NCBI GenBank assembly: GCA_910587085.1
Contig: CAJUMC010000044.1
Coordinates: forward strand, 1 to 27,773
DNA: 27,773 bases
From: an uncultured Lachnospiraceae bacterium
GTDB taxonomy: Bacteria > Bacillota > Clostridia > Lachnospirales > Lachnospiraceae
Direction: 5' to 3'
Every line of letters begins with the position of its first letter. Position 1 is the stretch's first letter. Shown here one piece after another: positions 15,278 to 23,965 of this stretch. The position numbers were made by a program, and so were the translations under genes. The notes under the pieces were generated by a model. It had not been told where the DNA came from and searched no databases. It worked only from the letters and a program-made list of their open reading frames with translations.

Positions 15278-16909
15278 ATGAATTATATCGTGGATGCACA
15301 GCAGATGCGGGAAATCGACCGCAGGACAATCGAGGAGATCGGGATTCCCGCGCTCGTGCTGATGGAGAGGGCAGCGGAAGCGGTGGCGGCGCAGGCGGAA
15401 AAGATGGCAGAGGAAACCGGCGGCCGGCAGGGGACGCGGATTCTGGCCGTCTGCGGCGCGGGTGGCAACGGAGGGGACGCGGCGGCTGCGGCCCGGATTC
15501 TTTATCTGCGCGGATATTCGGTGGAGCTGCTGGAAGCCTTCCGGGAAGAAGGAGCGGGCCGCGTATGCGGCGAAACTGCGGCGAAGCAGCTGGAGATCGC
15601 GGAAAACTGCGGCGTGCCGAAGTGCGCCGGGACTGGCAAGGGAATTGATTTTTCATCATATCATATATTGCTGGACGGTATTTTCGGCGTCGGCCTGTCC
15701 AGGGAGATCACGGGAAAATACCATGCTTTGATCGGGAAAATGAACGGCAGCGGGGCAAAGATCCTTGCGGTTGACATACCGTCCGGGATTGACGGGAGCA
15801 CCGGGCGCAGCATGGGTATAAACGTGACGGCGGATTGTACCGTAACCTTCGGCGAGCGCAAACTGGGGCAGCTGGTTTACCCGGGCGCCGGGGCCTGCGG
15901 GGCGCTGATTACGGCGGACATCGGGTTTCCGCCGTTTTTAACAGAGGAAGCGGAGCGGGCGTCAGACTGCGCTTACCTGACTTACGGCAGGGAGGATATC
16001 CGCAGGCTTCCGGAGAGATCTCCGCGTTCGCACAAGGGGAGCTGCGGCCGGGTGCTGATATTTGCGGGTTCGGAGGAAATCACTGGAGCCGCCTTTCTGG
16101 CGTCGGCTGCGGCCTGCCGGATGGGCAGCGGGCTGGTGAAGCTTGTGTCGGCACCGGGCTGCATCGATACCGTGCGCCGCATGCTGCCGGAGGCCCTGAT
16201 GCAGAAGCTGCCCGATGCGCAGGAAGCCCTGTACTCTTTCTGGAAACAACAGGTGGAATGGGCGGATGCGGTGCTTGCAGGCCCGGGTCTCGGAACCGGG
16301 GAGCGGACGCGCAGTGCGCTTCATGCCCTGTTGAATGCCGTCAGGGAAGGGAAGAAGCCGCTTGTACTTGATGCGGATGCACTGAATCTGCTGGCCCGGG
16401 AGCTCGGGGAAAGTGCGGAGGCGGGCGGCACAGAAGCAATAGAGCCCGGCAGCAGTGCAGAGACGGGCGGTATCGGGGAAGGGACGATGCAGGGGCGGCT
16501 GGAGCGGCTTTCCTGCCTTCTTCCCGCAGGTACGGTGCTCACGCCGCATCCGAAGGAGCTGTCGCGCCTGACAGGGCAGCCGGTTTCCCGGATTTGCGAG
16601 CATTTTGTTGACACGGCGAAGCAATGCATATATAATAGTAGACTAATTTATGTGCTGAAGGATGCAAGAACCATTGTTGCAGGAGAAGGAGCGCTGTACG
16701 TCAATACCTCGGGCTGTGACGGCATGGCAACCGGCGGCAGCGGGGATGTGCTGGCTGGAATGATCGCTGCCCTCCTGACCGGCATGAAGCCCGTTCAGGC
16801 CGCAAGGCTCGGTGCATATCTCCACGGACTTGCCGGAGAGAAAGCGGCAGAGGAAAGAGGCTGCCGCGGGATGCTCGCAGGAGATATTGTAGAAGCGCTC
16901 CGGTGGTAA
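15278..16909 (+). CDS. nnr: Bifunctional NAD(P)H-hydrate repair enzyme
   Basis: A 543-residue fusion that repairs damaged NAD(P)H. Residues 1 to about 215 are the epimerase domain (YjeF_N), with LVLMERAAEAV, VCGAGGNGGDAAAAARIL, DGIFGVGLSREITGKY and AVDIPSGIDGSTG. Residues about 232-543 are the ADP/ATP-dependent dehydratase, with SHKGSCGRVLIFAGS, DAVLAGPGLGTGERT, LVLDADALNLL, TVLTPHPKELSRLTG and NTSGCDGMATGGSGDVLAG. The usual GNNGGDG loop reads GGNGGDA, a mild change. Residues about 376-405 are a Gly/Glu/Ala-rich insertion, probably a surface loop. GAGGAGG at 15266-15272 supports the start. Confidence 0.92.
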   Translation: MNYIVDAQQMREIDRRTIEEIGIPALVLMERAAEAVAAQAEKMAEETGGRQGTRILAVCGAGGNGGDAAAAARILYLRGYSVELLEAFREEGAGRVCGETAAKQLEIAENCGVPKCAGTGKGIDFSSYHILLDGIFGVGLSREITGKYHALIGKMNGSGAKILAVDIPSGIDGSTGRSMGINVTADCTVTFGERKLGQLVYPGAGACGALITADIGFPPFLTEEAERASDCAYLTYGREDIRRLPERSPRSHKGSCGRVLIFAGSEEITGAAFLASAAACRMGSGLVKLVSAPGCIDTVRRMLPEALMQKLPDAQEALYSFWKQQVEWADAVLAGPGLGTGERTRSALHALLNAVREGKKPLVLDADALNLLARELGESAEAGGTEAIEPGSSAETGGIGEGTMQGRLERLSCLLPAGTVLTPHPKELSRLTGQPVSRICEHFVDTAKQCIYNSRLIYVLKDARTIVAGEGALYVNTSGCDGMATGGSGDVLAGMIAALLTGMKPVQAARLGAYLHGLAGEKAAEERGCRGMLAGDIVEALRW

Positions 16910-17018
16910 TCTGAGGATGCGGAAGCGTCCGGAGCTGAAAAATCCGGGCGGATCCGCTGAGGAAGAGGAACCGAAGCAATCAGAAAGAAGGCGTAAGGCG
17001 CGCGGGCGCCGTTTTATA

Positions 17019-18227
17019 ATGACAGAGGAAGCATATCAGGAAAAATATCACAGGGCGTTCGTAAAAATAGATCTGAGCGCCCTGTGCGACAACGTAAAAA
17101 ATATAAGAAGGCTCGTTCCGGCACAGTCGAGACTTATGGCGATTGTGAAGGCGGACGGTTACGGGCACGGGGCTGTGCCGGTTGCTCGGGCATTTGACGA
17201 GCTGTCGGAGAACGGCCGGCCGGTGGTGGATGCTTACGGCGTCGCGATGGTTGAGGAGGGGCTGGAGCTGCGCCGTGCGGGTGTCACAAAGCCGATTCTG
17301 GTGCTGGGACACAGCGTGCCGGAGCAGGCAGGCGAAGCGGTGCGCAGCAGCCTTTCCCTGACGGTGTTTGATTATAAGCTGGCGCAGGCGCTGAGCAGGG
17401 AGGCTGTCCGGCAGGAGCGTACGGCGCATATACATATCAAGCTGGACACGGGAATGAGCCGCATCGGGTATCTCGGAACGGAGTGCGATATTGCGGAGAT
17501 CACGCAGATACAGAGCCTTCCCGGGATTGAGCTGGAGGGACTGTTCTCGCATTTTGCGAAATCGGATGAGACCGACAAGACAGCCGCGAAGGAGCAGTTT
17601 GAAAAATTCAGGTGTTTTTCGAAGCGGCTTTCGGGCGCCGGGATCCGCCCGCATATCCGGCATATTGCCAACAGCGCTGCAATTATTGATATGCCGGAGA
17701 CCTCGCTTGACATGGTGAGAGCGGGCATTGCTCTCTACGGCCTTTATCCGTCAGAGGAGGTTGACACAGCCAAGCTTCTGCTGCGTCCCGCGCTGGAATT
17801 TAAGAGCAGGGTGTCATGGGTAAAGGAGATTCCGGAGGGAACGGCCGTAGGCTACGGCGGAACCTTTACCGCCGAACGGCCGATGCGCCTGGCTACGATA
17901 CCGGTGGGCTACGCGGACGGTTATCCGCGCGCGCTGTCAAACTGCGGCCGGGTGCTGATCGGGGGAAGGACAGCGCGGATCGTCGGAAGAATCTGCATGG
18001 ATCAGTTTATGGCGGATGTGACGGAACTGCCGCAGGTACGGCCGGGTGATATGGTCACGCTTGCCGGCAGAGACGGCGAAGATTTCCTCCCGGTCGAGGA
18101 GCCGGCCGGGCTGGCGGGTTCTTTCCATTATGAATTTATCTGCGGCATTACCAAGCGGGTTCCGCGAATATATTATAAGAACGGTGTTCCGGTTTCCGTC
18201 CGCACGGAATTTCCGGAACGGCAGTAA
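17019..18227 (+). CDS. alr: Alanine racemase
   Basis: A 402-residue PLP enzyme that makes D-alanine for peptidoglycan. The PLP lysine is Lys44 in AIVKADGYGHGA. Other landmarks are KLDTGMSRIGYL, HIANSAAIIDMP, VRAGIALYGLYP, the catalytic Tyr279 in AVGYGGTFT, IPVGYADGYPR and GRICMDQFMADVT. Start choice is uncertain. ATG 17019 gives the usual N terminus (EKYHRAFVKIDLSAL) but has no clear ribosome site. An in-frame ATG at 16917, eight bases after nnr, adds 34 charged low-complexity residues. Translational coupling with nnr would favour the longer form. The mazF gene follows 125 bases later. Confidence 0.92.
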   Translation: MTEEAYQEKYHRAFVKIDLSALCDNVKNIRRLVPAQSRLMAIVKADGYGHGAVPVARAFDELSENGRPVVDAYGVAMVEEGLELRRAGVTKPILVLGHSVPEQAGEAVRSSLSLTVFDYKLAQALSREAVRQERTAHIHIKLDTGMSRIGYLGTECDIAEITQIQSLPGIELEGLFSHFAKSDETDKTAAKEQFEKFRCFSKRLSGAGIRPHIRHIANSAAIIDMPETSLDMVRAGIALYGLYPSEEVDTAKLLLRPALEFKSRVSWVKEIPEGTAVGYGGTFTAERPMRLATIPVGYADGYPRALSNCGRVLIGGRTARIVGRICMDQFMADVTELPQVRPGDMVTLAGRDGEDFLPVEEPAGLAGSFHYEFICGITKRVPRIYYKNGVPVSVRTEFPERQ

Positions 18228-18352
18228 AAACCGGAGGCGTTCGGAAGAAATATCAAATCACATAATCTCAGGAAAATTTACCGCCCGGAGTATAGGGAAA
18301 GGGAAAATGGTAAATAATACAGGCAAAGTCAGCGGACGGAGAGTGAGTTATT

Positions 18353-18700
18353 GTGATTATAAAAAGAGGCGATATTTATTATGCGGATCTGAGGCCGGTC
18401 GTCGGTTCGGAGCAGGGCGGCGTCCGCCCGGTGCTCGTCGTGCAGAACGATACCGGAAACAAGCACAGCCCTACGGTTATCGTAGCGGCCATCACATCAA
18501 GGATGAACAAGGCGAAGCTGCCGACCCATGTCGAGATTGCCGCAGAAAAATACGGTGTGGTGAAAGATTCCGTTATTCTGCTGGAGCAGGTGCGGACAAT
18601 AGACAAGTCGAGATTGAAAGAGAAGGTATGCCACCTGGATCAGGATATCCTGCAGCGGATCGATCATGCGCTCTGCGTCAGCTTTGCGCTTGATACATAG
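18353..18700 (+). CDS. mazF: MazF/EndoA-type mRNA endoribonuclease
   Basis: A 115-residue MazF-family RNase, close in type to Bacillus EndoA (NdoA), which cuts mRNA at short specific sites. It has KRGDIYYADLRPVVGSEQGG, RPVLVVQNDTGNKHSPTVIV, AAITSRMNKAKLPTHVEI and SVILLEQVRTIDKSRL. The start is GTG at 18353; the N terminus VIIKRGDIYY is typical. In Bacillus a ribbon-helix-helix antitoxin gene precedes it. Here the 125 bases after alr hold no such gene, so any antitoxin must lie elsewhere. The downstream CorC gene starts 58 bases after its stop. Confidence 0.92.
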   Translation: MIIKRGDIYYADLRPVVGSEQGGVRPVLVVQNDTGNKHSPTVIVAAITSRMNKAKLPTHVEIAAEKYGVVKDSVILLEQVRTIDKSRLKEKVCHLDQDILQRIDHALCVSFALDT

Positions 18701-18758
18701 GCAGGAAATGAAGGAAGATGCCGGCAGGCGGCAAAAATGCGGAAGGAGAACAAAAATT

Positions 18759-20204
18759 ATGGACGGTCATCCCTGGAGCGGGCTGATAGCATTGCTGTTG
18801 CTGCTGATTGTCAACGCGCTTGTCGCGGCGGCGGAGGAGGCGTTTGGAAACGTCAGTGAAAGCGGGGTGGAGCACCGCGCGGCGGAGGGCGATGCGCGGG
18901 CTGTCCGGCTGAAAAGGCTGCTGGATACGCCGCATTACTATCGGAACGTCATCGAGATTACGGTGACAGCAGCCAGCCTTCTTGCCGGAATGCTGTATTC
19001 CCTGACCCTGTATCGGGCCGCGCAGATGCTGTTTCAGAAAAGCTTTGCGGGGGAAGGTGATTTTCCGGTGCTTCCCATGCGGCTGCTGATGGCTGCCGTT
19101 ACGATTGCTCTTCTGTATCTGATGGTGCTGTTCGGTATCCTGATTCCGAAAAAGGTGGCGAAGCATGTCGGGGAGCGTGCGGCCTACGCGATGGCTCCGG
19201 TCATTATGCTGCTGTACCGGCTGCTCTCTCCGTTTGTGTTCCTTCTTGAAAAGAATTCGAATGTTCTGCTCTGGCTTGTCGGCTTCCGCAGGGCGGCGAA
19301 TGAGGACAATGTGACGGAGGAGGAAATTATCTCCATGGTGAACGAGGGTCATGAGCAGGGTGTGCTGGAGGCGAACGAGGCCGAGATGATTTCCAACATT
19401 ATTGAATTCGACGAGAAGGAAGCCAGGGATGTGATGACGCACCGCACAAAGCTGGTGGCCATTAAATCGGATAAAACCATTGAGGAAGCGCTGAATTTTA
19501 TGCTGAACGAAAGTTTTTCCCGTTTTCCGCTGTACGGTGAGAACGTGGATGATATTATCGGCGTGCTGCACCTGAAGGATGTGACGGCCTGGTACCGCGA
19601 TCCGCAGCTGCGGGAGCGGCCGCTGGTAGAAGCAGCGCGAGAGCCTTATTTTGTACCGGATACGCAGAGCCTGGATGTTTTGTTCCATGATATGCAGACA
19701 AAGAAAATACATATCGCGATCGTAGCGGACGAGTACGGACAGACAGCGGGCATTGTGACCATGGAGGATATTCTCGAGGAAATCGTCGGAGATATCCAGG
19801 ACGAGTATGATGATGAGGAGGAGCTGATCAGCCAGAGCGGTGAGGACAGCTTTATTGTCAGCGGCGAAATTTCGCTGGATGAGCTTGCGGATGAAACAGG
19901 CATCCATATCCGGGAAGCGGACGAGGATGCCTTTGAGACGCTGAACGGACTGCTGGTTTCCATTATGGATCATATTCCTCAGGACGGGGAATTGTTTGAG
20001 GCGGATTATGAGGGCTTTCATTTCAGTGCAGTAGAGATCCACGATAAAATGATTCTGCGCGTGCAGGTGACGAAGCTGCCCGAACCGGATGAGGAGGGGC
20101 AGAAGGAGAGAGACAAGAGGGAGAACGGCGAAACGAAAAATCCGGACGGCAGCGAGGCCGGCGGAGCGGAGGGGCAAGAAGGCAGAGAAGACAGCCGGGC
20201 GTGA
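18759..20204 (+). CDS. CNNM/CorC-type transporter (HlyC/CorC family)
   Basis: A 481-residue membrane protein. Residues 1 to about 180 are the DUF21/CNNM membrane domain, with helices at LIALLLLLIVNALVAAAEE, ITVTAASLLAGMLYSLTLY, LLMAAVTIALLYLMVLFGI and YAMAPVIMLLYRLL. A CBS pair follows (RDVMTHRTKLVAI, SFSRFPLYGENVDDIIGVLH, IHIAIVADEYGQTAGIVTME). Then comes the CorC_HlyC transporter-associated domain to about residue 430, and a charged Glu/Gly/Lys tail of about 50 residues. The family is linked to magnesium or other divalent-cation export. AAGGAG at 18743-18748 supports 18759; a longer frame from 18666 overlaps mazF. The 3' end runs into the 58-bp repeats. Confidence 0.88.
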   Translation: MDGHPWSGLIALLLLLIVNALVAAAEEAFGNVSESGVEHRAAEGDARAVRLKRLLDTPHYYRNVIEITVTAASLLAGMLYSLTLYRAAQMLFQKSFAGEGDFPVLPMRLLMAAVTIALLYLMVLFGILIPKKVAKHVGERAAYAMAPVIMLLYRLLSPFVFLLEKNSNVLLWLVGFRRAANEDNVTEEEIISMVNEGHEQGVLEANEAEMISNIIEFDEKEARDVMTHRTKLVAIKSDKTIEEALNFMLNESFSRFPLYGENVDDIIGVLHLKDVTAWYRDPQLRERPLVEAAREPYFVPDTQSLDVLFHDMQTKKIHIAIVADEYGQTAGIVTMEDILEEIVGDIQDEYDDEEELISQSGEDSFIVSGEISLDELADETGIHIREADEDAFETLNGLLVSIMDHIPQDGELFEADYEGFHFSAVEIHDKMILRVQVTKLPEPDEEGQKERDKRENGETKNPDGSEAGGAEGQEGREDSRA

Positions 20205-20221
20205 GACGGGATTTCCGGCCG

Positions 20222-20535
20222 GAAAGCGGCTTTTGTGGATGGGACATGGAGGCTGGGGCGTGCGGAGATTGTGAATCCTGAAGCGGTTTTTCCGGATGGA
20301 AGCATGGAGGCTGAGGCGTGCGGAGATTGTGAATCCTGAAGCGGTTTTTCCGGATGGAAGCATGGAGGCTGAGGCGTGCGGAGATTGTGAATCCTGAAGC
20401 GGTTTTTCCGGATAGAAGCATGGATGCTGGAGCGTGCGGAGATTGTGAATCCTGAGGGGCTTTTCGGATAGGACAGGAAGACTGGGGTGTGCGGAGATTA
20501 TGAGCCGGAAAGCAGTTTCAGGTTGGGACATTGAA
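20222..20535. repeat. 58-bp tandem repeat array
   Basis: Units begin at 20222, 20280, 20338, 20396 and 20454, with a decayed partial unit from about 20508. Units 2 and 3 are identical; the outer units diverge. Each contains GAAGCGGTTTTTCCGGATGG and GCGTGCGGAGATTGTGAATC. The period is not a multiple of three, and it lies just after the CorC stop, so it is unlikely to be coding. Confidence 0.85.
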
Positions 20536-20570
20536 CTTTGCAGGAAAATATGGAGTACGAAGACGGAAAT

Positions 20571-20601
20571 AAAAAACCTTAGCCTCTGGCTAAGGTTTTT
20601 T
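20571..20601. terminator. Bidirectional intrinsic terminator
   Basis: AACCTTAGCC (20575-20584) and GGCTAAGGTT (20588-20597) pair over a 3-base loop, extended by A/T pairs on both sides, so U runs exist on both strands. It closes the CorC transcript after the repeat array. Confidence 0.85.
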
Positions 20602-20629
20602 ATGATAATATATAAGGGAGGAGGAGAGT

Positions 20630-20806
20630 ATGAAAAAAAGAAACTGTTTTTTTCTGTTCTCTAATCTCAGTATAGACGGAAAATATGAGCAAATTATGAA
20701 GATGGAAAAAACAGTTTGTGAACAATCAGCGTCTGGCAGATTCAGGAATTTTTTGACATTGGCTCGAAGAGGGAGCGGAAAGGGGGAAGCAGGATGCTGC
20801 GGATAA
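20630..20806 (+). CDS. Possible 58-residue small protein overlapping rlmH start
   Basis: A very strong ribosome site, GGGAGGAGG, precedes ATG 20630. The frame begins MKKRNCFFLFSNLSIDGKYE, ends GSGKGEAGCCG and overlaps the first 13 bases of rlmH. It is hydrophobic then basic, and no family is recognised. It may be a leader peptide coupling translation to rlmH, or chance. Confidence 0.35.
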   Translation: MKKRNCFFLFSNLSIDGKYEQIMKMEKTVCEQSASGRFRNFLTLARRGSGKGEAGCCG

Positions 20807-21276
20807 CGGTTGCCTGTGTGGGAAAATTGAAGGAGAAGTATTTTGCGGATGCGGCTGCGGAGTACGGAAAACGACTCAGCCGCTACTGCCGTCTCGAGAT
20901 TAAAGAAGTTGCAGATGAGAAAACGCCGGACGGAGCGAGTGCAGCCGAGGAGGAGCAGATTAAAAGCAGAGAGGGAGGGCGCATCCTGAAAAATATCCGG
21001 GACGACGATTATGTTATTGCGCTTGCCATCGAAGGGAAACAGCTGTCATCCCCGGAGCTGGCGGACAAGCTGGTCAGGCTGGCGAACGCCGGAGAATCGC
21101 AGCTTGTATTCGTGATCGGAGGTTCTATTGGTCTGTCGGATGAAGTGCTTGCAAGAGCGGATCTGCGGCTCAGCTTTTCCCGGCTGACCTTTCCTCACCA
21201 GCTGATGCGAGTGGTGCTGCTGGAGCAGATTTATCGGAGCTTCCGGATCAATCAGGGAGAACCTTACCACAAGTAA
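20794..21276 (+). CDS. rlmH: 23S rRNA (pseudouridine-1915-N3)-methyltransferase
   Basis: A 160-residue SPOUT methyltransferase that methylates pseudouridine 1915 in helix 69 of 23S rRNA using S-adenosylmethionine. Landmarks are VACVGKLKEKYFADAAAEYG, the knot region VFVIGGSIGLSDEVL, LSFSRLTFPHQLMRVVLLEQ and the family-typical end YRSFRINQGEPYHK. The length is normal. GGGGGAA precedes the ATG. It ends 12 bases before a broken small gene and marks the edge between housekeeping and accessory DNA. Confidence 0.95.
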   Translation: MLRITVACVGKLKEKYFADAAAEYGKRLSRYCRLEIKEVADEKTPDGASAAEEEQIKSREGGRILKNIRDDDYVIALAIEGKQLSSPELADKLVRLANAGESQLVFVIGGSIGLSDEVLARADLRLSFSRLTFPHQLMRVVLLEQIYRSFRINQGEPYHK

Positions 21277-21288
21277 GGGAGGTATTAT

Positions 21289-21524
21289 ATGGAAAACTGG
21301 GAAATAATGAAAGAAAAGATTTAACAGAGAATGGGAAGCGAATAAATCTTGGAGGAAAATAGGGAAATGTTTATCAGAAACTAAGGATGAGATGGAAAGA
21401 GTTATGTTAATGAGATTTGGAAGAAAATATAGAGTTTTTAAATGAGGGAAAGATTAAAAAGGAAAAATTCCGCGAGACAGGTTCTCCGCTTATTGTAATT
21501 TACCGAAAGGCTGTATATAATTAA
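21289..21524 (+). pseudogene. Decayed small gene of unknown function
   Basis: A good ribosome site (GGGAGG) leads to ATG 21289, but the frame stops after 11 codons (MENWEIMKEKI). Protein-like sequence goes on in a second frame (NREWEANKSWRKIGKCLSET) and in a third (EFLNEGKIKKEKFRETGSPL, then IVIYRKAVYN and a stop at 21524). This looks like a gene of about 80 codons with at least two frameshifts. The family is not recognised. Confidence 0.5.
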
Positions 21525-21598
21525 GAATAGATAGCAAAGCTTTTGAAACATACAGAGTTTTGCGGCAGTGTTTTATTTGAAAGAAAGCAGGCAGATAA

Positions 21599-22416
21599 AT
21601 GGGAAACATGGAAATAAAGCAGACAAAATGGGAAGAATTAAGCATATCCAATGACTTTCTGTTCGCGAAGGTCATTCAGAATCCGGAGCTGTGCTAAGAG
21701 TTATTGCAGAGGATTCTCCCGGATTTGAATATTGAACGCATTGAATATCCGGAATTACAGAAGAACAGAAGAATATCAATGTAGATATGGACGCTCATAG
21801 CATTAGACCGGATGTTTATGTAAAGGACGACAAGGAGACTGTTTACGGCATAGAAGTGCAGGTCAGTGATACAAAGAAACTGCCAAAGAGAAGCAGATAT
21901 TATCAGGGAATGATTGACCTGCAGCTTGTGGATGCAGGTCAGCATTATAAAAAGCTGAACAGAAGCTATATCATATTTATTTGTCCCTTTGACTTATATG
22001 GGACAGGGCGGCATATCTATACCTTTGAAAATATCTGTAAGGAAGACAACCGTATTTCCATGGGGGACGAAGCAGTAAAGATATTTCTGAATGCAGACGG
22101 AACAATGGATGATGTCAGCAGGGAGTTAAAGGCATTTCTGGACTATGTGGCAGGGCAGAAGCCGGAGGATTCCTATGTTGAAAAATTGGAAGAAGCTGTA
22201 CAGGAAGCCAAGAAAAACAGGGAATGGAGGCATGAGTATATGACGTTGTTGATGAGAGACCAGGAGAACGTGGAAAAGGGCAAGGAGTATGGCGAAGAAC
22301 GGATGCTTTTTTAATACAAAAACTGCTGACAGATAAGCGTTTTACTGAATATAGTAAGGATGAATGATGATAAAGATTATCGCCTGATATTATACAGGGA
22401 ATATCACATTATCTAG
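21599..22416 (+). pseudogene. Broken Rpn-family (PD-(D/E)XK) nuclease/transposase-like gene
   Basis: This resembles Rpn recombination-promoting nucleases common in Lachnospiraceae. The start KWEELSISNDFLFAKVIQNP is followed by an in-frame TAA at 21695-21697. A frameshift near 21760-21790 moves to the frame with DVYVKDDKETVYGIEVQVSD, carrying the probable PD-(D/E)XK residues (Asp in RPDVYV, Glu and Gln in EVQ), then LPKRSRYYQGMIDLQL and the rest to NREWRHEYMTLLMRDQENVE. A T6 run at 22306-22311 causes another shift before IQKLLTDKRFTEYSKDE. A last shift near 22363 precedes DYRLILYREYHII and the stop. One nonsense and three frameshifts make it inactive. The 175-codon piece from ATG 21787 is still open but lacks the N-terminal part. 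Confidence 0.85.
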
Positions 22417-22433
22417 AAGCAGAAGCATGACAG

Positions 22434-22466
22434 GGCAGAGCATTTACAAGTGTTCTGCCTTGTTTG
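22434..22466 (+). terminator. Probable terminator after the Rpn pseudogene
   Basis: GGCAGAGCA (22434-22442) pairs with TGTTCTGCC (22451-22459) with one wobble and an 8-base loop, followed by TTGTTT. Confidence 0.5.
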
Positions 22467-22681
22467 ACAGAATAATACAGGGCTATTTTTCGCACTTAGA
22501 TATGTTATGGAGAGCCATATCACAAGTGAGGGTGAAAGGCAAGGGATTGTCAGAAGAAAGAATAAAAATAATAATTTGCTGTTTCTATACAAAATGACAC
22601 ATTTGCTTAATAAGGTGAAAAGCACAGAAAATCCTATATGAGAAAGCTTAACGTTATGGATAGAGCAGGAGGGAAAGACAA

Positions 22682-23575
22682 ATGTCAATCATTCGTTTTT
22701 TGGTATTTACGGATTTGCATTATGATCATGTGTTTGACGCAGAGGAACGCCTTGACAGTTTAATAGGTAGAATTAATGACTTATCGCTCGATTTTGTAAT
22801 TTCTCTTGGAGATTTATGCTATCCAATCAGTGATAACAGGCCAATCATCAGAAAGCTTCATAGTATTGGAATTCCATTTTATTATTGCGTTGGAAATCAT
22901 GATTGTGAAAATAGCAGTTCACAGGCTATCGAAGAATTTATGGGACTAAGTAAGCTGTTTTACTCATTTTCTATGGGGGATATCAAGTTTATAATATTGA
23001 ATACCTATTTTATGGAGCATGATCAGAAAGAAATGTTATACCAAAAAGGGCAGTTTGAAAAAAATGCAGATTCTTATCCGATTATTCCCCAATGGGAAGC
23101 CGATTGGTTAAATAAGGAAATGGCCGATAAGAGTATGAAATATGTAATATTTTCACACCACAGTTTGGCGAATGATTTTGGTTCCAGGGGCGTTGTTAAT
23201 AGAGAGGCAATACGTGCTTTATTGGAGAAAAGACAAACTGTTTTGGTTATGAATGGTCACGATCATGGTGACGATTTGAAAATAATCAATGGAATTCCTT
23301 ATTTCACAGTTAACTCTGTTTCGTACATCTGGCATGGCAGGGAAAAGTTTGCCTATTCAAAAAACATACATAATGAATATCCGTTTATAAAGAATGTGAT
23401 TCTTTATAAATCACCCCTTTATTGTGTTGTTGAAATGGAGGACGAGAATGTAAAAATATACGGAACAGAAAGTGACTATCAAACGGTAACTCCTGAAGAT
23501 GTAGATATTGTTGGCCGCCGGTGGAATGGTGTTTCCATAGAGCCTAAGGTATCAGGGTGGAGCAGGAGGGGATAA
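22682..23575 (+). CDS. Calcineurin-like metallophosphoesterase
   Basis: A 297-residue metallophosphoesterase with the full metal-binding set: FTDLHYDH near the start, SLGDLCYP, CVGNHDCE, IFSHHSLAND and VMNGHDHGDD. No signal peptide, so it is cytoplasmic. The family ranges from cyclic nucleotide phosphodiesterases to protein and sugar phosphatases; the substrate cannot be deduced. Base composition is clearly more AT-rich than the housekeeping genes, and it sits between broken genes, which suggests transfer. GGAGGG precedes the ATG. It is followed by another decayed frame and an ADP-ribosylglycohydrolase. Confidence 0.88.
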   Translation: MSIIRFLVFTDLHYDHVFDAEERLDSLIGRINDLSLDFVISLGDLCYPISDNRPIIRKLHSIGIPFYYCVGNHDCENSSSQAIEEFMGLSKLFYSFSMGDIKFIILNTYFMEHDQKEMLYQKGQFEKNADSYPIIPQWEADWLNKEMADKSMKYVIFSHHSLANDFGSRGVVNREAIRALLEKRQTVLVMNGHDHGDDLKIINGIPYFTVNSVSYIWHGREKFAYSKNIHNEYPFIKNVILYKSPLYCVVEMEDENVKIYGTESDYQTVTPEDVDIVGRRWNGVSIEPKVSGWSRRG

Positions 23576-23576
23576 C

Positions 23577-23845
23577 AACAGAAAGATAGGTTCTTGGTTT
23601 ATTGAAAAAAGATGCTGGTTATACGGAACGCTTGAAAACCATGGGTGGTTTGTTAGCCTGGAATATGATAAAATATAAGCGAGAAGCAGAAGGCATGGCC
23701 ATGAGTATGAATACTGCCATAGCGAAAAAATGACTCAAACGGCAAGGCAGTACTAGTTAAGGCGGACAGGTACTTTGTGTATGGTAATTGGCCGGAAGAC
23801 TGTGTAATAGGAGTAAAAGATAGCAAGGCTATGGGATTTGAATGA
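23577..23845 (+). pseudogene. Decayed ORF of unknown function
   Basis: Protein-like sequence RKIGSWFIEKRCWLYGTLEN and HGWFVSLEYDKI ends in a stop. It seems to continue in frame as HEYEYCHSEK, then after a likely shift in an A6 run as NGKAVLVKADRYFVYGNWPE and DCVIGVKDSKAMGFE, with a stop at 23843-23845. No start codon with a ribosome site remains. The residue pattern is too protein-like for chance, but I do not know the family. Confidence 0.4.
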
Positions 23846-23965
23846 AAATATTTAATGTTATACTGTATCCTCTTTCGGATGAACATTTGCCGAATTACAT
23901 AAATGGAATTCCGACTCGGAGGTGCTGTACTGGACAGAAGGGGAAGAGGGAATAAGGATTTGGAA

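Noticed and set aside
18678..20531. 617-codon minus-strand frame across the CorC gene and repeats
   Set aside because: Shadow of the membrane protein gene. Its repeated peptide only reflects the 58-bp units read in shifting frames.
20222..20535. CRISPR array
   Set aside because: The units are directly adjacent with no unique spacers, and no cas genes are present.
21787..22314. Intact 175-residue nuclease
   Set aside because: It is the middle of the Rpn pseudogene; sequence belonging to the same protein lies on both sides in other frames.
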